64,000 bases of DNA, from the IMG/VR virus record IMGVR_UViG_3300029787_000002, positions 41,633-105,632 of that record. One strand, 5' to 3'. The stretch is from a virus. The notes below the pieces were generated by a model. The model was not told the DNA's origin. It saw only the letters and a program-made list of their open reading frames with translations, and did no database searches. The position numbers and the translations under genes are program-made. Below, in pieces: positions 48,347-55,975 of this stretch; the first letter of the stretch is position 1, and each line of letters opens with the position of its first letter.

Positions 48347-48718
48347 ATGATCAAATCAACAATCGCAGCACTCGCTGCAACTCCTCTTCTTTTCTCTGGT
48401 GCTGCGTTTGCAGGTCCTTACGTTAATGTAGAAGCAAACGGTTCTTATCCTGATGGAACATATACTAGTGGTGCTCTTGAACTTCAGGTTGGATACGAAG
48501 GCGCGACTGAAGGCGGTCTTGCTTGGTACGCTTCTGTAGGACCTACTGTAGGACATACTGAGTCTACTGACGAGTTCGGTGACACTGAACTTGCAGGATA
48601 CCTTGGAGCATCTAAGGGAATCAGCGAGAAGGTTTCCCTTTACGGTGAAGTCTACGGTGTAACTAACGATTCTGACTTTGATATGTCTGGAAAAGTGGGT
48701 GCAAAATATACCTTCTAA
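48347..48718 (+). CDS. Exported small beta-barrel-like protein (copy 2)
   Basis: A 123-residue product with a signal peptide, MIKSTIAALAATPLLFSGAAFA, and mature start GPYVNVEAN, the same GPYV opening as the protein at 15946. Alternating beta pattern with glycine turns (GALELQVGYEGATEGGLAWYASVGPT) and the end SGKVGAKYTF, a terminal Phe, point to an outer-membrane barrel or barrel-like protein. It is a monocistronic unit: own promoter, long leader and terminator. It is probably delivered to the host envelope late in infection; the function is unknown. Confidence 0.75.
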   Translation: MIKSTIAALAATPLLFSGAAFAGPYVNVEANGSYPDGTYTSGALELQVGYEGATEGGLAWYASVGPTVGHTESTDEFGDTELAGYLGASKGISEKVSLYGEVYGVTNDSDFDMSGKVGAKYTF

Positions 48719-48741
48719 GATACACTATATAAATTAAACCT

Positions 48742-48766
48742 AGGGGATCTAAGGGTCCCCTTTTTT
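48742..48766 (+). terminator. Intrinsic terminator
   Basis: AGGGGA-TCTAAGGG-TCCCCT followed by a T-run ends the single-gene unit at 48347. Confidence 0.85.
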
Positions 48767-48778
48767 ATTCTCCTTTTT

Positions 48779-49021
48779 ATGTTTATGAACTTCGCTGTTT
48801 ACACTCGTACTGGTTGCCCTTACTGCACAAAAATTAAGCAGGTGCTTGAGGGAAAGGGATATAATTTTAGAGAATACAGATTGGGGGTTGACTTTGAGCG
48901 CGATGCGTTCTATAATCAATTCGGTAATGGATCTACCTTTCCTCAGGTAGTTCTTAATGGTACTAATCTTGGTGGTTGCACCGAGACTGTACAATACCTC
49001 CGTGAAAACAATCTTATCTGA
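48779..49021 (+). CDS. nrdC: Glutaredoxin
   Basis: An 80-residue glutaredoxin: active site TGCPYCTKI near residues 11-19, cis-proline loop STFPQVVLNG and GGCTETVQYL near the end, so the whole thioredoxin-fold is present. It reduces NrdA's C-terminal cysteines and thus feeds dNTP synthesis. The start could be ATG 48779 or ATG 48785. It begins 12 bases after the terminator T-run, so a promoter is not evident; late readthrough or a weak promoter is assumed. Confidence 0.93.
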   Translation: MFMNFAVYTRTGCPYCTKIKQVLEGKGYNFREYRLGVDFERDAFYNQFGNGSTFPQVVLNGTNLGGCTETVQYLRENNLI

Positions 49022-49023
49022 TA

Positions 49024-49371
49024 ATGGATGAATTTTATGAACTTGTGGAACGATCGATTGATTGTGCTTTTGAACAAAACAAATTTTATTTCAAAGCATA
49101 TGACTATCTAAAGTCTCGCAAGGTGAAGAGGAGAGAGATAACTGAGTTTATCCAATCCTCATCTGCCGATACCTTATCACAACTCTGTTATGATTTGGAT
49201 GCATACATTAAGGGTGGGTCTGATTCAGAACATCGATTCATCCGTGAAGCGTATGGTCACCTTGGAAAACCAAGGGCAAGAAAGATCAAAGACTATCTGT
49301 ACAAGATCCTACAAGATGCTTGGCAATATGAAATAGATCGTAGACCAGGGCGCAGGAAACCTTCTAAATAA
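49024..49371 (+). CDS. Hypothetical helical protein
   Basis: A 115-residue protein, all-helical: FYELVERSIDCAFEQNKFYF, KVKRREITEFIQSSSADTLS and a C-terminal RARKIKDYLYKILQDAWQYE ending RRPGRRKPSK. The basic end could touch nucleic acid. It follows the glutaredoxin gene by two bases. Conserved in cyanophages as far as recalled; no family name. Its stop overlaps a CTAAATA late-type motif (49364-49370). Confidence 0.6.
   Translation: MDEFYELVERSIDCAFEQNKFYFKAYDYLKSRKVKRREITEFIQSSSADTLSQLCYDLDAYIKGGSDSEHRFIREAYGHLGKPRARKIKDYLYKILQDAWQYEIDRRPGRRKPSK
49364..49370 (+). promoter_or_regulatory. Late-type motif CTAAATA
   Basis: Motif 65 bases upstream of the ATG at 49435. The distance is longer than at other sites. 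Confidence 0.35.
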
Positions 49372-49394
49372 TATTAACATCAAACATAGGAGGT

Positions 49395-49435
49395 TGGTTT
49401 CCATTTATTATAACTTTCATCTAAGGAGGAAACCA
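49395..49435 (+). promoter_or_regulatory. RNA hairpin covering the ribosome site
   Basis: TGGTTTCC (49395-49402) is perfectly complementary to GGAAACCA (49428-49435), which takes in the end of the AAGGAGG ribosome site and the A of the ATG. Folding would hide the start of the membrane-protein gene at 49435. Confidence 0.5.
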
Positions 49436-49671
49436 TGCTAATAGCACTAGCAACTTTAGTTACCATCGGTGCATTCATCTTAGGAATCACTGTTTCATGG
49501 TTAGCAAAGGGTTACGTTGAAGACTACATCGAAAACGCTGCCTACGCAAAATCAGTTACACATCCAGAGATGCTTGACGAGGACGGTAACATTTTACATG
49601 ATGAACTTATCTACGTCAGACCTACATCCCCTTGGGATATCCAAGACTTAGACGACGACGAGGACGACTGA
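49435..49671 (+). CDS. Small membrane protein with acidic tail
   Basis: A 78-residue protein. Residues 1-24 (MLIALATLVTIGAFILGITVSW) are a transmembrane helix, followed by a polar middle and an acidic C-terminus, QDLDDDEDD. AAGGAGGAA upstream is a near-perfect ribosome site, but a hairpin may mask it. Anchored, cytoplasm-facing. Function unknown; acidic-tailed small membrane proteins recur in this genome (8103, 55664). Confidence 0.65.
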   Translation: MLIALATLVTIGAFILGITVSWLAKGYVEDYIENAAYAKSVTHPEMLDEDGNILHDELIYVRPTSPWDIQDLDDDEDD

Positions 49672-49692
49672 CTTCATTATTTTAAAATCATT

Positions 49693-50160
49693 ATGGCAAC
49701 AAGAAACATGGACAATAGCAACCCTAGGTTGCTAATCAGTGAGGTTTTACGAAAAGTCTCAAACGCAAAAACAAAAGAAGAGAAGGCAAAACTTCTCAAC
49801 AAACATAATAGTCAAGCACTCAGGTCACTTTTGATCTGGAACTTTGACGACAGTGTAATTTCTATGCTCCCCGAAGGCGACGTACCTTACACCCCTAATG
49901 ATGCACCAGTAGGAACTGATCACACTCGATTAGAACAAGAGTACCGAGGTTTGTACAGGTTCGTTAAAGGTGGTGCTGATAAACTACCTAGTCTTAAGAG
50001 GGAGTCTATGTTTGTGCAACTGTTAGAAGGGTTATCCGCTGAAGAAGCAGAACTTCTTGTTCTTGTAAAGGATAAGAAACTCACCAGTAAATACAAAAGG
50101 ATTACTCGTTCTACAGTTGCAGAAGCATTTCCAAATATCGATTGGGGTAAAAGAAGTTGA
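49693..50160 (+). CDS. DUF6433-like protein
   Basis: A 155-residue protein with ISEVLRKVSNAKTKEEKAKLLNKHNSQALRSLL, the hallmark pattern I associate with DUF6433, a family found in T4-like phages, often near late or replication genes (recalled). A Pro-rich middle (GDVPYTPNDAP) precedes a helical C-terminal region with VQLLEGLSAEEAELLVLVKDK. No known activity. It overlaps the next ORF by four bases. Confidence 0.7.
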   Translation: MATRNMDNSNPRLLISEVLRKVSNAKTKEEKAKLLNKHNSQALRSLLIWNFDDSVISMLPEGDVPYTPNDAPVGTDHTRLEQEYRGLYRFVKGGADKLPSLKRESMFVQLLEGLSAEEAELLVLVKDKKLTSKYKRITRSTVAEAFPNIDWGKRS

Positions 50161-50426
50161 AAGTTCTATACGAGAACTGCGATAAAGAAAAGGCAAACGA
50201 CACTTCGTTGCCTTACACTGCCTACCTTGTAACCTATAAGGTGGACGGTAAAGAACGTTACGACATCACTATCTCCCAGAAGGGAGTGGAATTGTTTGAC
50301 TATTATTATGATCTCTATAAAAAAGACTTTGTAACTTTTGTCCAGAGTAGAGGAAACATCAATCCTAGACTGTGGCAAGATCCATCAGAGGCAAAGAAAC
50401 CTACCAAGAAGAAAAAAACCAGATGA
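50157..50426 (+). CDS. Small hypothetical protein
   Basis: An 89-residue ORF from TTG 50157, overlapping the previous stop. The beta-rich core, YLVTYKVDGKERYDITISQKG, and the basic end KKPTKKKKTR suggest nucleic-acid binding. It overlaps the thyX start by four bases (ATGA), so the three genes are coupled. Function unknown. Confidence 0.55.
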   Translation: MKVLYENCDKEKANDTSLPYTAYLVTYKVDGKERYDITISQKGVELFDYYYDLYKKDFVTFVQSRGNINPRLWQDPSEAKKPTKKKKTR

Positions 50427-51055
50427 ATGTAAGTTTGATTTCGGTCACTCCCGATGCGGAGAAGACTATTGGTTATGTAGCGAGGGTTAGTAACCCTAAC
50501 AATCAAAACAACCCTAAGGTATCAGGGTTGCTAAAGTATTGTATTAAACATCAACACTGGAGTATCTTTGAACAGGCGTTCATGACTCTAGAAATATCAA
50601 CTACAAGAGCAATTGCTGCACAGATCCTAAGACATCGTAGTTTTACATACCAAGAATTTTCACAACGCTACGCTGATAGTTCTCTACTAGGTACGATTGA
50701 TTTACCGAAACTCAGACGTCAAGACACAAAGAATCGTCAGAATAGCATCGATGATGTTGACGAATTCTTAATTCAGGAGTATGATATAAAGATGCGTAAA
50801 ATTATTGATGACTCCTTTGCACTTTATGAGGAAATGCTTAATCACGGTATTGCCAAAGAGTGTGCTAGAATGATTCTACCTTTATGTACACCCACCAAAC
50901 TTTACATGTCTGGTAGTGTTCGGTCTTGGATGCATTATATCTCATTGCGTTCTGGACATGGTACACAACAGGAGCACATGGATATCGCTGACGCTTGTAA
51001 GCATATCTTTGTCGAACAATTTCCTACAATTTCTGAAGCAATGGAGTGGAACTAA
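50423..51055 (+). CDS. thyX: Flavin-dependent thymidylate synthase ThyX
   Basis: A 210-residue ThyX from ATG 50423; the longer ORF from 50372 is inside the previous gene. The ThyX signature RHRX7S is present as RHRSFTYQEFS (70-80), followed by Q-R. It makes dTMP from dUMP with methylene-tetrahydrofolate, FAD and NADPH. With RNR and MazG it completes the phage nucleotide supply. The N-terminus (MNVSLISVTPDAEKTI) and the SVRSWMHYISLRSG substrate loop are normal. The stop overlaps the next ATG. Confidence 0.96.
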   Translation: MNVSLISVTPDAEKTIGYVARVSNPNNQNNPKVSGLLKYCIKHQHWSIFEQAFMTLEISTTRAIAAQILRHRSFTYQEFSQRYADSSLLGTIDLPKLRRQDTKNRQNSIDDVDEFLIQEYDIKMRKIIDDSFALYEEMLNHGIAKECARMILPLCTPTKLYMSGSVRSWMHYISLRSGHGTQQEHMDIADACKHIFVEQFPTISEAMEWN

Positions 51056-51285
51056 TGCCTACTTACCCTGTAATTAACACAAAAACTGAAGAGAAGAAAG
51101 AACTCTCCATGTCTATGAAAGATTATGATCAATGGCGTAAGGACAACCCAGACTGGGATAAAGACTGGTCTGCGGGTGTTGCAGGTAAAACTTATGGCAA
51201 ACCTAAGATGGACGATGGGTTCAAAGAGGTTATGTCTAAAGTTCAAGCAGCACATCCTCGTTCAAACTTGAGTCGATTCACCTAA
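51055..51285 (+). CDS. Small hypothetical protein
   Basis: A 76-residue ORF in a TAATG overlap with thyX. It opens MPTYPVINTKTEEKKELSMS; the MPTY start is like FmdB-family zinc-ribbon proteins, yet the CxxC knuckles are absent here, so a degenerate relative is possible. DYDQWRKDNPDWDKDWSAG is acidic-aromatic, and a basic end follows. Function unknown. Confidence 0.6.
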   Translation: MPTYPVINTKTEEKKELSMSMKDYDQWRKDNPDWDKDWSAGVAGKTYGKPKMDDGFKEVMSKVQAAHPRSNLSRFT

Positions 51286-51288
51286 ATT

Positions 51289-52050
51289 ATGGCAAGAGCA
51301 CGAAAAGGAACTAACAATCCTAAAACATTTCCAAATGGTATGTCTAAGAAGCATATGAAACGCAAAAAACCTATTGATGCATCCTATCTGGTTCCTATCA
51401 AACCATTGACTGATAATCAGAAGACTGCTTTTGCTCAGTACAATGAGGGTAAGAATCTTTTACTCCATGGTGCTGCAGGTACAGGTAAGACTTTCATTAC
51501 ATTGTATCTTGCTTTACAACAAGTACTTGACGAAAACACACCTTATGATAAAATATACATTGTAAGGTCTTTGGTTCCTACCAGAGAGATTGGTTTCCTT
51601 CCAGGTGACCATGAGGATAAGAGTGCTCTCTATCAGATTCCATACAAGAACATGGTTCGATACATGTTCAGTATGCCTGATGATAATTCATTCGAGATGC
51701 TTTACGACAACCTTCGTGCACAAGAGACTATTAGTTTCTGGTCCACTAGTTTCATTCGTGGTGTTACTCTTGACAATGCTATCGTTGTTGTCGATGAATT
51801 TTCTAACTTAAACTTTCATGAGTTAGATTCAATGATCACCAGAATTGGTGAAGAAAGTAAGATCATGTTCTGTGGTGACATCACCCAGTCTGATCTAACA
51901 CGAGAGAATGATAAGTCTGGTATCTCAGACTTCATCAGAATCTTAGAACAGATGAAAGAGTTTGCATGTATTGAGTTTGATATCAATGATATCGTTCGCT
52001 CTGGTCTTGTAAAGTCTTATCTCATCAGCAAATACAACCTAGGATTATAA
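51289..52050 (+). CDS. phoH: PhoH-like ATPase
   Basis: A 253-residue PhoH-family protein. Walker A GAAGTGKT is at 61-68, IYIVRSLVPTREIGFLPG follows the fold, Walker B is AIVVVDEFSNLN near 165, and CGDITQSDL near 198 marks motif III. PhoH is often a phosphate-stress gene in bacteria; in cyanophages its link to phosphate is uncertain and a role in RNA or nucleotide metabolism is likely. It starts three bases after the previous stop and overlaps the next gene (TAATG). Confidence 0.95.
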   Translation: MARARKGTNNPKTFPNGMSKKHMKRKKPIDASYLVPIKPLTDNQKTAFAQYNEGKNLLLHGAAGTGKTFITLYLALQQVLDENTPYDKIYIVRSLVPTREIGFLPGDHEDKSALYQIPYKNMVRYMFSMPDDNSFEMLYDNLRAQETISFWSTSFIRGVTLDNAIVVVDEFSNLNFHELDSMITRIGEESKIMFCGDITQSDLTRENDKSGISDFIRILEQMKEFACIEFDINDIVRSGLVKSYLISKYNLGL

Positions 52051-52727
52051 TGTTTGACTTCGTTAAAGTAGACTTCAAAGAAACTGAAGTTCAACCTGTG
52101 AATAAAGATGGTGTTCGTTTCTATAAAATACCTGATACTGATAAATACTTTCCAAGTGTTACCTCAATCACATCGTTTCAGAACGCACAGTTCTTCAAAG
52201 AATGGAGGACCAAAATTGGTGAACAAGAGGCAAATCGTATCACTGCTAGAGCAACACAACGAGGCACAACCTTTCACAGTATTACCGAAGATTATATCCG
52301 AGGCAATCTAGACATCGAACAATACCTGGAGAATAATCCATTGGCAGTTCGTATGTTTCAATCCGCAAAGAAAGATCTCAATCGTATTTCAAACATACAT
52401 TGCTTAGAAACTTTCCTATACTCTCACTATCTCGGACTAGCAGGTCGTGTTGACTGCATTGCTGAGTTCGATGGCGAGTTGGCAGTGATCGATTTTAAAA
52501 CTTCAACTAAAGAAAAGAAGGAAGATTGGATCCAGAACTATTTTGTTCAGGAGACTGCATACGCAGCAATGTTCCTTGAAAGATCTGGAATCGAGGTAAA
52601 GAAAATTGTCACACTCATTGCCACTGAAGAGGGCACTATTCAAATATTTGAGAAGTACAATCTTGATGACTATTTACAGTTACTCAAAACCTACATCTCT
52701 GAATTCGTCGCTTTCCATAATGGTTGA
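52050..52727 (+). CDS. PD-(D/E)XK exonuclease (RecB/Cas4-like)
   Basis: A 225-residue protein: the motif LAGRVDCIAEFDGELAVIDFKTST (about 131-154) has the D...DxK catalytic arrangement, with E-A-NRITARATQRGTTFHSITEDYI upstream as the helical element and ETAYAA after. It resembles MGME1/RecB-like ssDNA exonucleases found in many cyanophages, which probably trim recombination or replication ends. The start overlaps phoH (TAATG); it overlaps gp33 by eight bases. Confidence 0.85.
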   Translation: MFDFVKVDFKETEVQPVNKDGVRFYKIPDTDKYFPSVTSITSFQNAQFFKEWRTKIGEQEANRITARATQRGTTFHSITEDYIRGNLDIEQYLENNPLAVRMFQSAKKDLNRISNIHCLETFLYSHYLGLAGRVDCIAEFDGELAVIDFKTSTKEKKEDWIQNYFVQETAYAAMFLERSGIEVKKIVTLIATEEGTIQIFEKYNLDDYLQLLKTYISEFVAFHNG

Positions 52728-53010
52728 TAAAGTATTATCAAACGATGGTAAGAAAAAGTCTACCAAGAAGTCTACTGAGGACAAGTTCCTCACACCTACA
52801 AAATTTTCTCAAGAGATTGAGAGACTTGTAAAGACTAGTGGAGGACTAATTTCATACATCGAAGCAGTAGTTACATACTGTCAAGAAAATGAAATCGAAT
52901 TGGAGACGGTTCCAAAGTTATTATCTAAACCTCTCAAGGAACGCTTGAGACATGAGGCACAACGCCTCAACTATATGAAACAGACTTCTAAGGGAGTGTT
53001 ACCACTGTGA
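52720..53010 (+). CDS. 33: Late transcription coactivator gp33
   Basis: A 96-residue protein from ATG 52720 (an ORF to 52606 is inside the exonuclease gene). KFSQEIERLVKTSGGLISYIEAVVTYCQENEIELETVPKLL is the pattern of gp33 in cyanophages: it links RNA polymerase to the sliding clamp gp45 to fire late promoters in concert with gp55. The basic Lys/Ser-rich N-terminus is specific to this phage. It overlaps gp59 by four bases, as in T4-like gene order. gp55 is not within the window. Confidence 0.88.
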   Translation: MVDKVLSNDGKKKSTKKSTEDKFLTPTKFSQEIERLVKTSGGLISYIEAVVTYCQENEIELETVPKLLSKPLKERLRHEAQRLNYMKQTSKGVLPL

Positions 53011-53606
53011 CAGGGTTTGAAGTTTACAAAACTTACCTAGCACTCAAACAACATTTCACAAAGACAGACTATGATTACGAAAAGTATCGAGGTAAAGTTC
53101 GTGCTTCCGAACAATCCTTTGAGCAGAGACTTGATCGATACTTTTTCAAAAAACTAGCGGTGAAGTTCAAGGACCATGAAATCTTTGATTACTTCATCGC
53201 TAACTTTTTGTCAAATCCTAGAGGGTATATCAAATCATTTAGTGTGGAAAACTATACCAAATGGAAGATTGCACGAGAGTCTTTGACTTATAAATTTAAA
53301 GAAGACGTGAACGTTTTATTAGATGATCTCGAATCACCTTATGATCAATCGTTTGAAGACATCTTTAAAGCAAGCAAAGGTAATCATCCTCCACTGTTGA
53401 AGAGATACTATGCTAATGAAGTTTCATTAGATACATTAGTCATCTTTGAAAACTGTTTGGGTTATATCGATAACCTTTCTAAGATATTAGTTGACCCTAT
53501 CTGGGAAGATACTAAAATGAAAGTAACCAAATACAAACCCTTTCTACAGGTAGACTGTAAGAAATACAAGGGTGTTATACTAGACGTAATACACACAAAG
53601 CTATGA
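53007..53606 (+). CDS. 59: Helicase loader gp59
   Basis: A 199-residue protein from GTG 53007 (GTGA overlap). The motif YKTYLALKQHFTKTDYDYEKYRGKV and ERL...DRYFFKKLAVKFKD is the N-terminal HMG-like fold of gp59, and YTKWKIARESLTYKFKEDVN continues. It loads helicase gp41 at forks and recombination intermediates, bound to gp32. It is close in length to T4 gp59 (217). It overlaps the following gene by four bases. Confidence 0.92.
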   Translation: MTGFEVYKTYLALKQHFTKTDYDYEKYRGKVRASEQSFEQRLDRYFFKKLAVKFKDHEIFDYFIANFLSNPRGYIKSFSVENYTKWKIARESLTYKFKEDVNVLLDDLESPYDQSFEDIFKASKGNHPPLLKRYYANEVSLDTLVIFENCLGYIDNLSKILVDPIWEDTKMKVTKYKPFLQVDCKKYKGVILDVIHTKL

Positions 53607-53935
53607 GTTTTTTTGAATCTGAACAAGTCCAAGAAAATCTTAACGATATCTTCAACACTTATCAAGCAGTTGCTATGGTGACATCACAACTTGCAGAGAT
53701 GACTAAGGAAGAAAAACTGGAACACATCGATGGGTGTAGGCAACTCATTGAGAAGCAGAAGAATTTCTACTTCCGTCTCTCCCTTGCTGCTAAAGAGGAC
53801 GAAGAGGCAAAGGATATGAGAGACAGGATTCATCAGTTAACTAAAGCATTCGGGTACGAGGACCTGATGGACTGCATGGATGCAATGGTTGTGACACTCG
53901 AACAAGCAGCACAACAAGAACTTGACAGACCCTAA
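53603..53935 (+). CDS. DUF1825-like protein
   Basis: A 110-residue helical protein: MSFFESEQVQENLNDIFNTYQAV and CRQLIEKQKNFYFRLSLAAKED. The pattern FFxSExVQxxxxxIFxxYQ is that of DUF1825, a family mostly in cyanobacteria (recalled), so it may have come from the host. The C-terminus (GYEDLMDCMDAMVVTLEQAAQ) is a helix pair. Function unknown. It sits between gp59 and gp32. Confidence 0.75.
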   Translation: MSFFESEQVQENLNDIFNTYQAVAMVTSQLAEMTKEEKLEHIDGCRQLIEKQKNFYFRLSLAAKEDEEAKDMRDRIHQLTKAFGYEDLMDCMDAMVVTLEQAAQQELDRP

Positions 53936-53950
53936 ATAGTATGCTACGAT
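53922..53950 (+). promoter_or_regulatory. gp32 promoter (overlapping early and late types)
   Basis: TTGACA (53922-53927), 17 bp, TACGAT (53945-53950). The spacer contains the late-type CTAAATA at 53932-53938. gp32, needed in large amounts throughout infection, can thus be expressed by both modes. Confidence 0.65.
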
Positions 53951-53997
53951 AACTCAGTAGTACAAAAACCAAATCCAAACAATACGGAGAATACACT

Positions 53998-54936
53998 ATG
54001 TCTTTCGCATCATTAAAGAAAGCATCTGCAACTGGTAACACACTTGCAAAACTAACACAGGAGATTGAGAAACTCAATCAACCTCAACAGAGTTCATCCA
54101 ATGTAGATGACCGTCTTTGGAAACCAGAACTCGACAAATCAGGTAACGGTTATGCTGTTATCCGATTCCTACCTGCACCTGACAGTGAAGAGATTCCATT
54201 TGCAAAAGTGTGGAGTCATGCATTCAAAGGACCTGGTGGGCAATGGTACATCGAAAACTCTTTGACTACTCTTGGTAAGCAAGATCCTGTCTCTGAGTAT
54301 AATACAGAACTTTGGAACGCAGGTGGAGAAGGATCTCCACAACGTGCACAAGCAAGGGCACAGAAACGTAAGTTATCTTACTACAGTAACATCTATGTTG
54401 TGTCTGATCCTACACACCCTGAGAACGAGGGTAGGGTCTTCTTGTATAAGTATGGTAAGAAGATTTTTGACAAACTTGTTGAAGCAATGCAACCTGCATT
54501 TGCAGACGAGCAACCTCTTGATCCTTTCAACTTCTGGGAAGGAGCGAACTTCAAGTTGAAGATTCGTAAGGTCGATGGTTACTGGAACTATGATAAGTCA
54601 GAGTTCGCAGCACCTGGTGCCCTTCTTGATGACGATGCTAAACTTGAGTCTCTTTGGAAGCAAGCATATTCTCTTGCTGACTTTGAATCACCTAAGAACT
54701 TTAAGTCATATGAAAAACTTAAAGAGCGTCTCAGTCTTGTCCTACAGTTAACTGCAGCACCAAAACCTGTTGATGAGTCCCTTGAGGATGAGTCTGAAGG
54801 ACTTGGAGCACGCAACACAACTCCATCTTGGGGTACAGAGGTGAATGACTTTCGTGAGAAAGCAGTTGCTTCCACTCCTGTAGATACAGAAGAAGATGCT
54901 TTGTCTTACTTCTCTAAACTCGCTGAAGAAGAATGA
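53998..54936 (+). CDS. 32: Single-stranded DNA-binding protein gp32
   Basis: A 312-residue ssDNA-binding protein (T4 gp32: 301). The basic, helical N-terminus MSFASLKKASATGNTLAKL serves self-association, the OB-fold core follows (NGYAVIRFLPAPDSEEIPFAKVWSHAFKG, then QKRKLSYYSNIYVVSDPTHPENEGRVFLY), and the C-terminus is acidic (LAEEE), the typical partner-docking tail. It coats ssDNA and organises gp43, gp59, uvsX. The usual zinc cysteines are not seen. Preceded by dual promoter signals and a good GGAG ribosome site. Confidence 0.94.
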   Translation: MSFASLKKASATGNTLAKLTQEIEKLNQPQQSSSNVDDRLWKPELDKSGNGYAVIRFLPAPDSEEIPFAKVWSHAFKGPGGQWYIENSLTTLGKQDPVSEYNTELWNAGGEGSPQRAQARAQKRKLSYYSNIYVVSDPTHPENEGRVFLYKYGKKIFDKLVEAMQPAFADEQPLDPFNFWEGANFKLKIRKVDGYWNYDKSEFAAPGALLDDDAKLESLWKQAYSLADFESPKNFKSYEKLKERLSLVLQLTAAPKPVDESLEDESEGLGARNTTPSWGTEVNDFREKAVASTPVDTEEDALSYFSKLAEEE

Positions 54937-55340
54937 AAACCATCCTTGCTGCTATCGTAGTGGCAACCTCGATGTCGGTCCCTGCTGAGGCAGGGCACCG
55001 TCGTCATAGTCACGTCTATCGTGATGAGGTTTGCACTAAGACGATCTACGAAGAAGTATATCGTCCTCCAAGGTCACTTGGTAACCCAAGTCCTAGGGGT
55101 CAGATCTTTTCTGAGTCTTATGATGTAGAGGTTCCATGTAAGAGACGTAGATACTACGACTCACATCCCAGACGTCAACCTACACCTGATACGAACGATT
55201 GTTCAGACGGTACAGTGATTGGAGGATTACTAGGTGGTCTAGGAGCAGCAGCAATCTCCGAAAACGATGCTTTAATCTGGTCCATTCCCCTTGGTGTTGT
55301 CGGAGGGGCAATGACTGGTTGCCAAATAGACGGAGGTTAA
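54933..55340 (+). CDS. Exported glycine-zipper-like protein
   Basis: A 135-residue protein. The signal peptide MKTILAAIVVATSMSVPAEAG is followed by a basic, His/Arg-rich region with two cysteines, and the C-terminal half is a glycine-rich hydrophobic hairpin, TVIGGLLGGLGAAAI and IPLGVVGGAMTGCQI, of the glycine-zipper (2TM) kind found in outer-membrane lipoproteins. It probably inserts into the host envelope or acts in lysis. The ATG overlaps gp32's stop. Not recognised beyond that. Confidence 0.65.
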   Translation: MKTILAAIVVATSMSVPAEAGHRRHSHVYRDEVCTKTIYEEVYRPPRSLGNPSPRGQIFSESYDVEVPCKRRRYYDSHPRRQPTPDTNDCSDGTVIGGLLGGLGAAAISENDALIWSIPLGVVGGAMTGCQIDGG

Positions 55341-55343
55341 AAA

Positions 55344-55667
55344 ATGTCACATCGATTCTCTGAGATTAAACCAGAGCACTGCTATACTAAAGATGAAGTT
55401 GACAAACTCATTAAGGAAGCGGTAGATGAGGCACGGAGAATAGATGAAGAGTCCATGCGGAAACACAATAGAGATGCTACAGTCATCTCTATGATTCTAG
55501 GGTTCACAACCTTAGCATTGTTTCTGGATGGACTCCTTCGCATTTTAGGAATCATCCCACCATTCATGGGTATCGATGTTAATGTTGTTGACAAGATTGA
55601 GGATGGCATCATAGATAAACTAGACTTAATTAGACAAGTTCCAATACAAAAAATTTTCCAACGATGA
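55344..55667 (+). CDS. Coiled-coil membrane protein
   Basis: A 107-residue protein: an acidic helical N-terminus (YTKDEVDKLIKEAVDEARRIDEESMRK), one transmembrane helix near 50-70 (VISMILGFTTLALFLDGLLRIL), and a C-terminal helix with many Ile/Asp. It overlaps the next gene by four bases. The layout is that of a small membrane-associated accessory protein. Function unknown. Confidence 0.6.
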   Translation: MSHRFSEIKPEHCYTKDEVDKLIKEAVDEARRIDEESMRKHNRDATVISMILGFTTLALFLDGLLRILGIIPPFMGIDVNVVDKIEDGIIDKLDLIRQVPIQKIFQR

Positions 55668-55912
55668 GTGATCTTCAAGTCGGTATCTATTTTATTTGCT
55701 TTGCTTTGATAGCAGGTGCATCGTTTGCTTTTATGTTTAAGATGATGACTACTACACTAGAAGAGTTTAACAAACCAGTACAGAAAACAAATGTACACCC
55801 TGAGATGTCAGACGTACAGAATGGAGAGGAGTTGCTAGTCTTCAGAGGATACGAAGAAGATGATGAAGAGGATGACGATGACGAAGGTGATGTAGTCGTA
55901 ATCCGAAAATGA
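55664..55912 (+). CDS. Membrane protein with highly acidic tail
   Basis: An 82-residue protein: GIYFICFALIAGASFAFMFKM is a transmembrane helix, and the tail GYEEDDEEDDDDEGDVVVIRK is among the most acidic in the window. It may act as a membrane-bound electrostatic tether. It overlaps the previous ORF by four bases. Unknown. Confidence 0.6.
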   Translation: MSDLQVGIYFICFALIAGASFAFMFKMMTTTLEEFNKPVQKTNVHPEMSDVQNGEELLVFRGYEEDDEEDDDDEGDVVVIRK

Positions 55913-55975
55913 CTTTTAGTTTCAAAATATCGCCCAAAAAAATCCCGCCAAAAATTTGACCCCTTTAGTTTTTTC

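Noticed and set aside
55913-55975. A-rich gap before the cupin-like gene as a terminator or promoter
   Set aside because: No inverted repeat with a T-run and no -35/-10 pair with correct spacing could be found.
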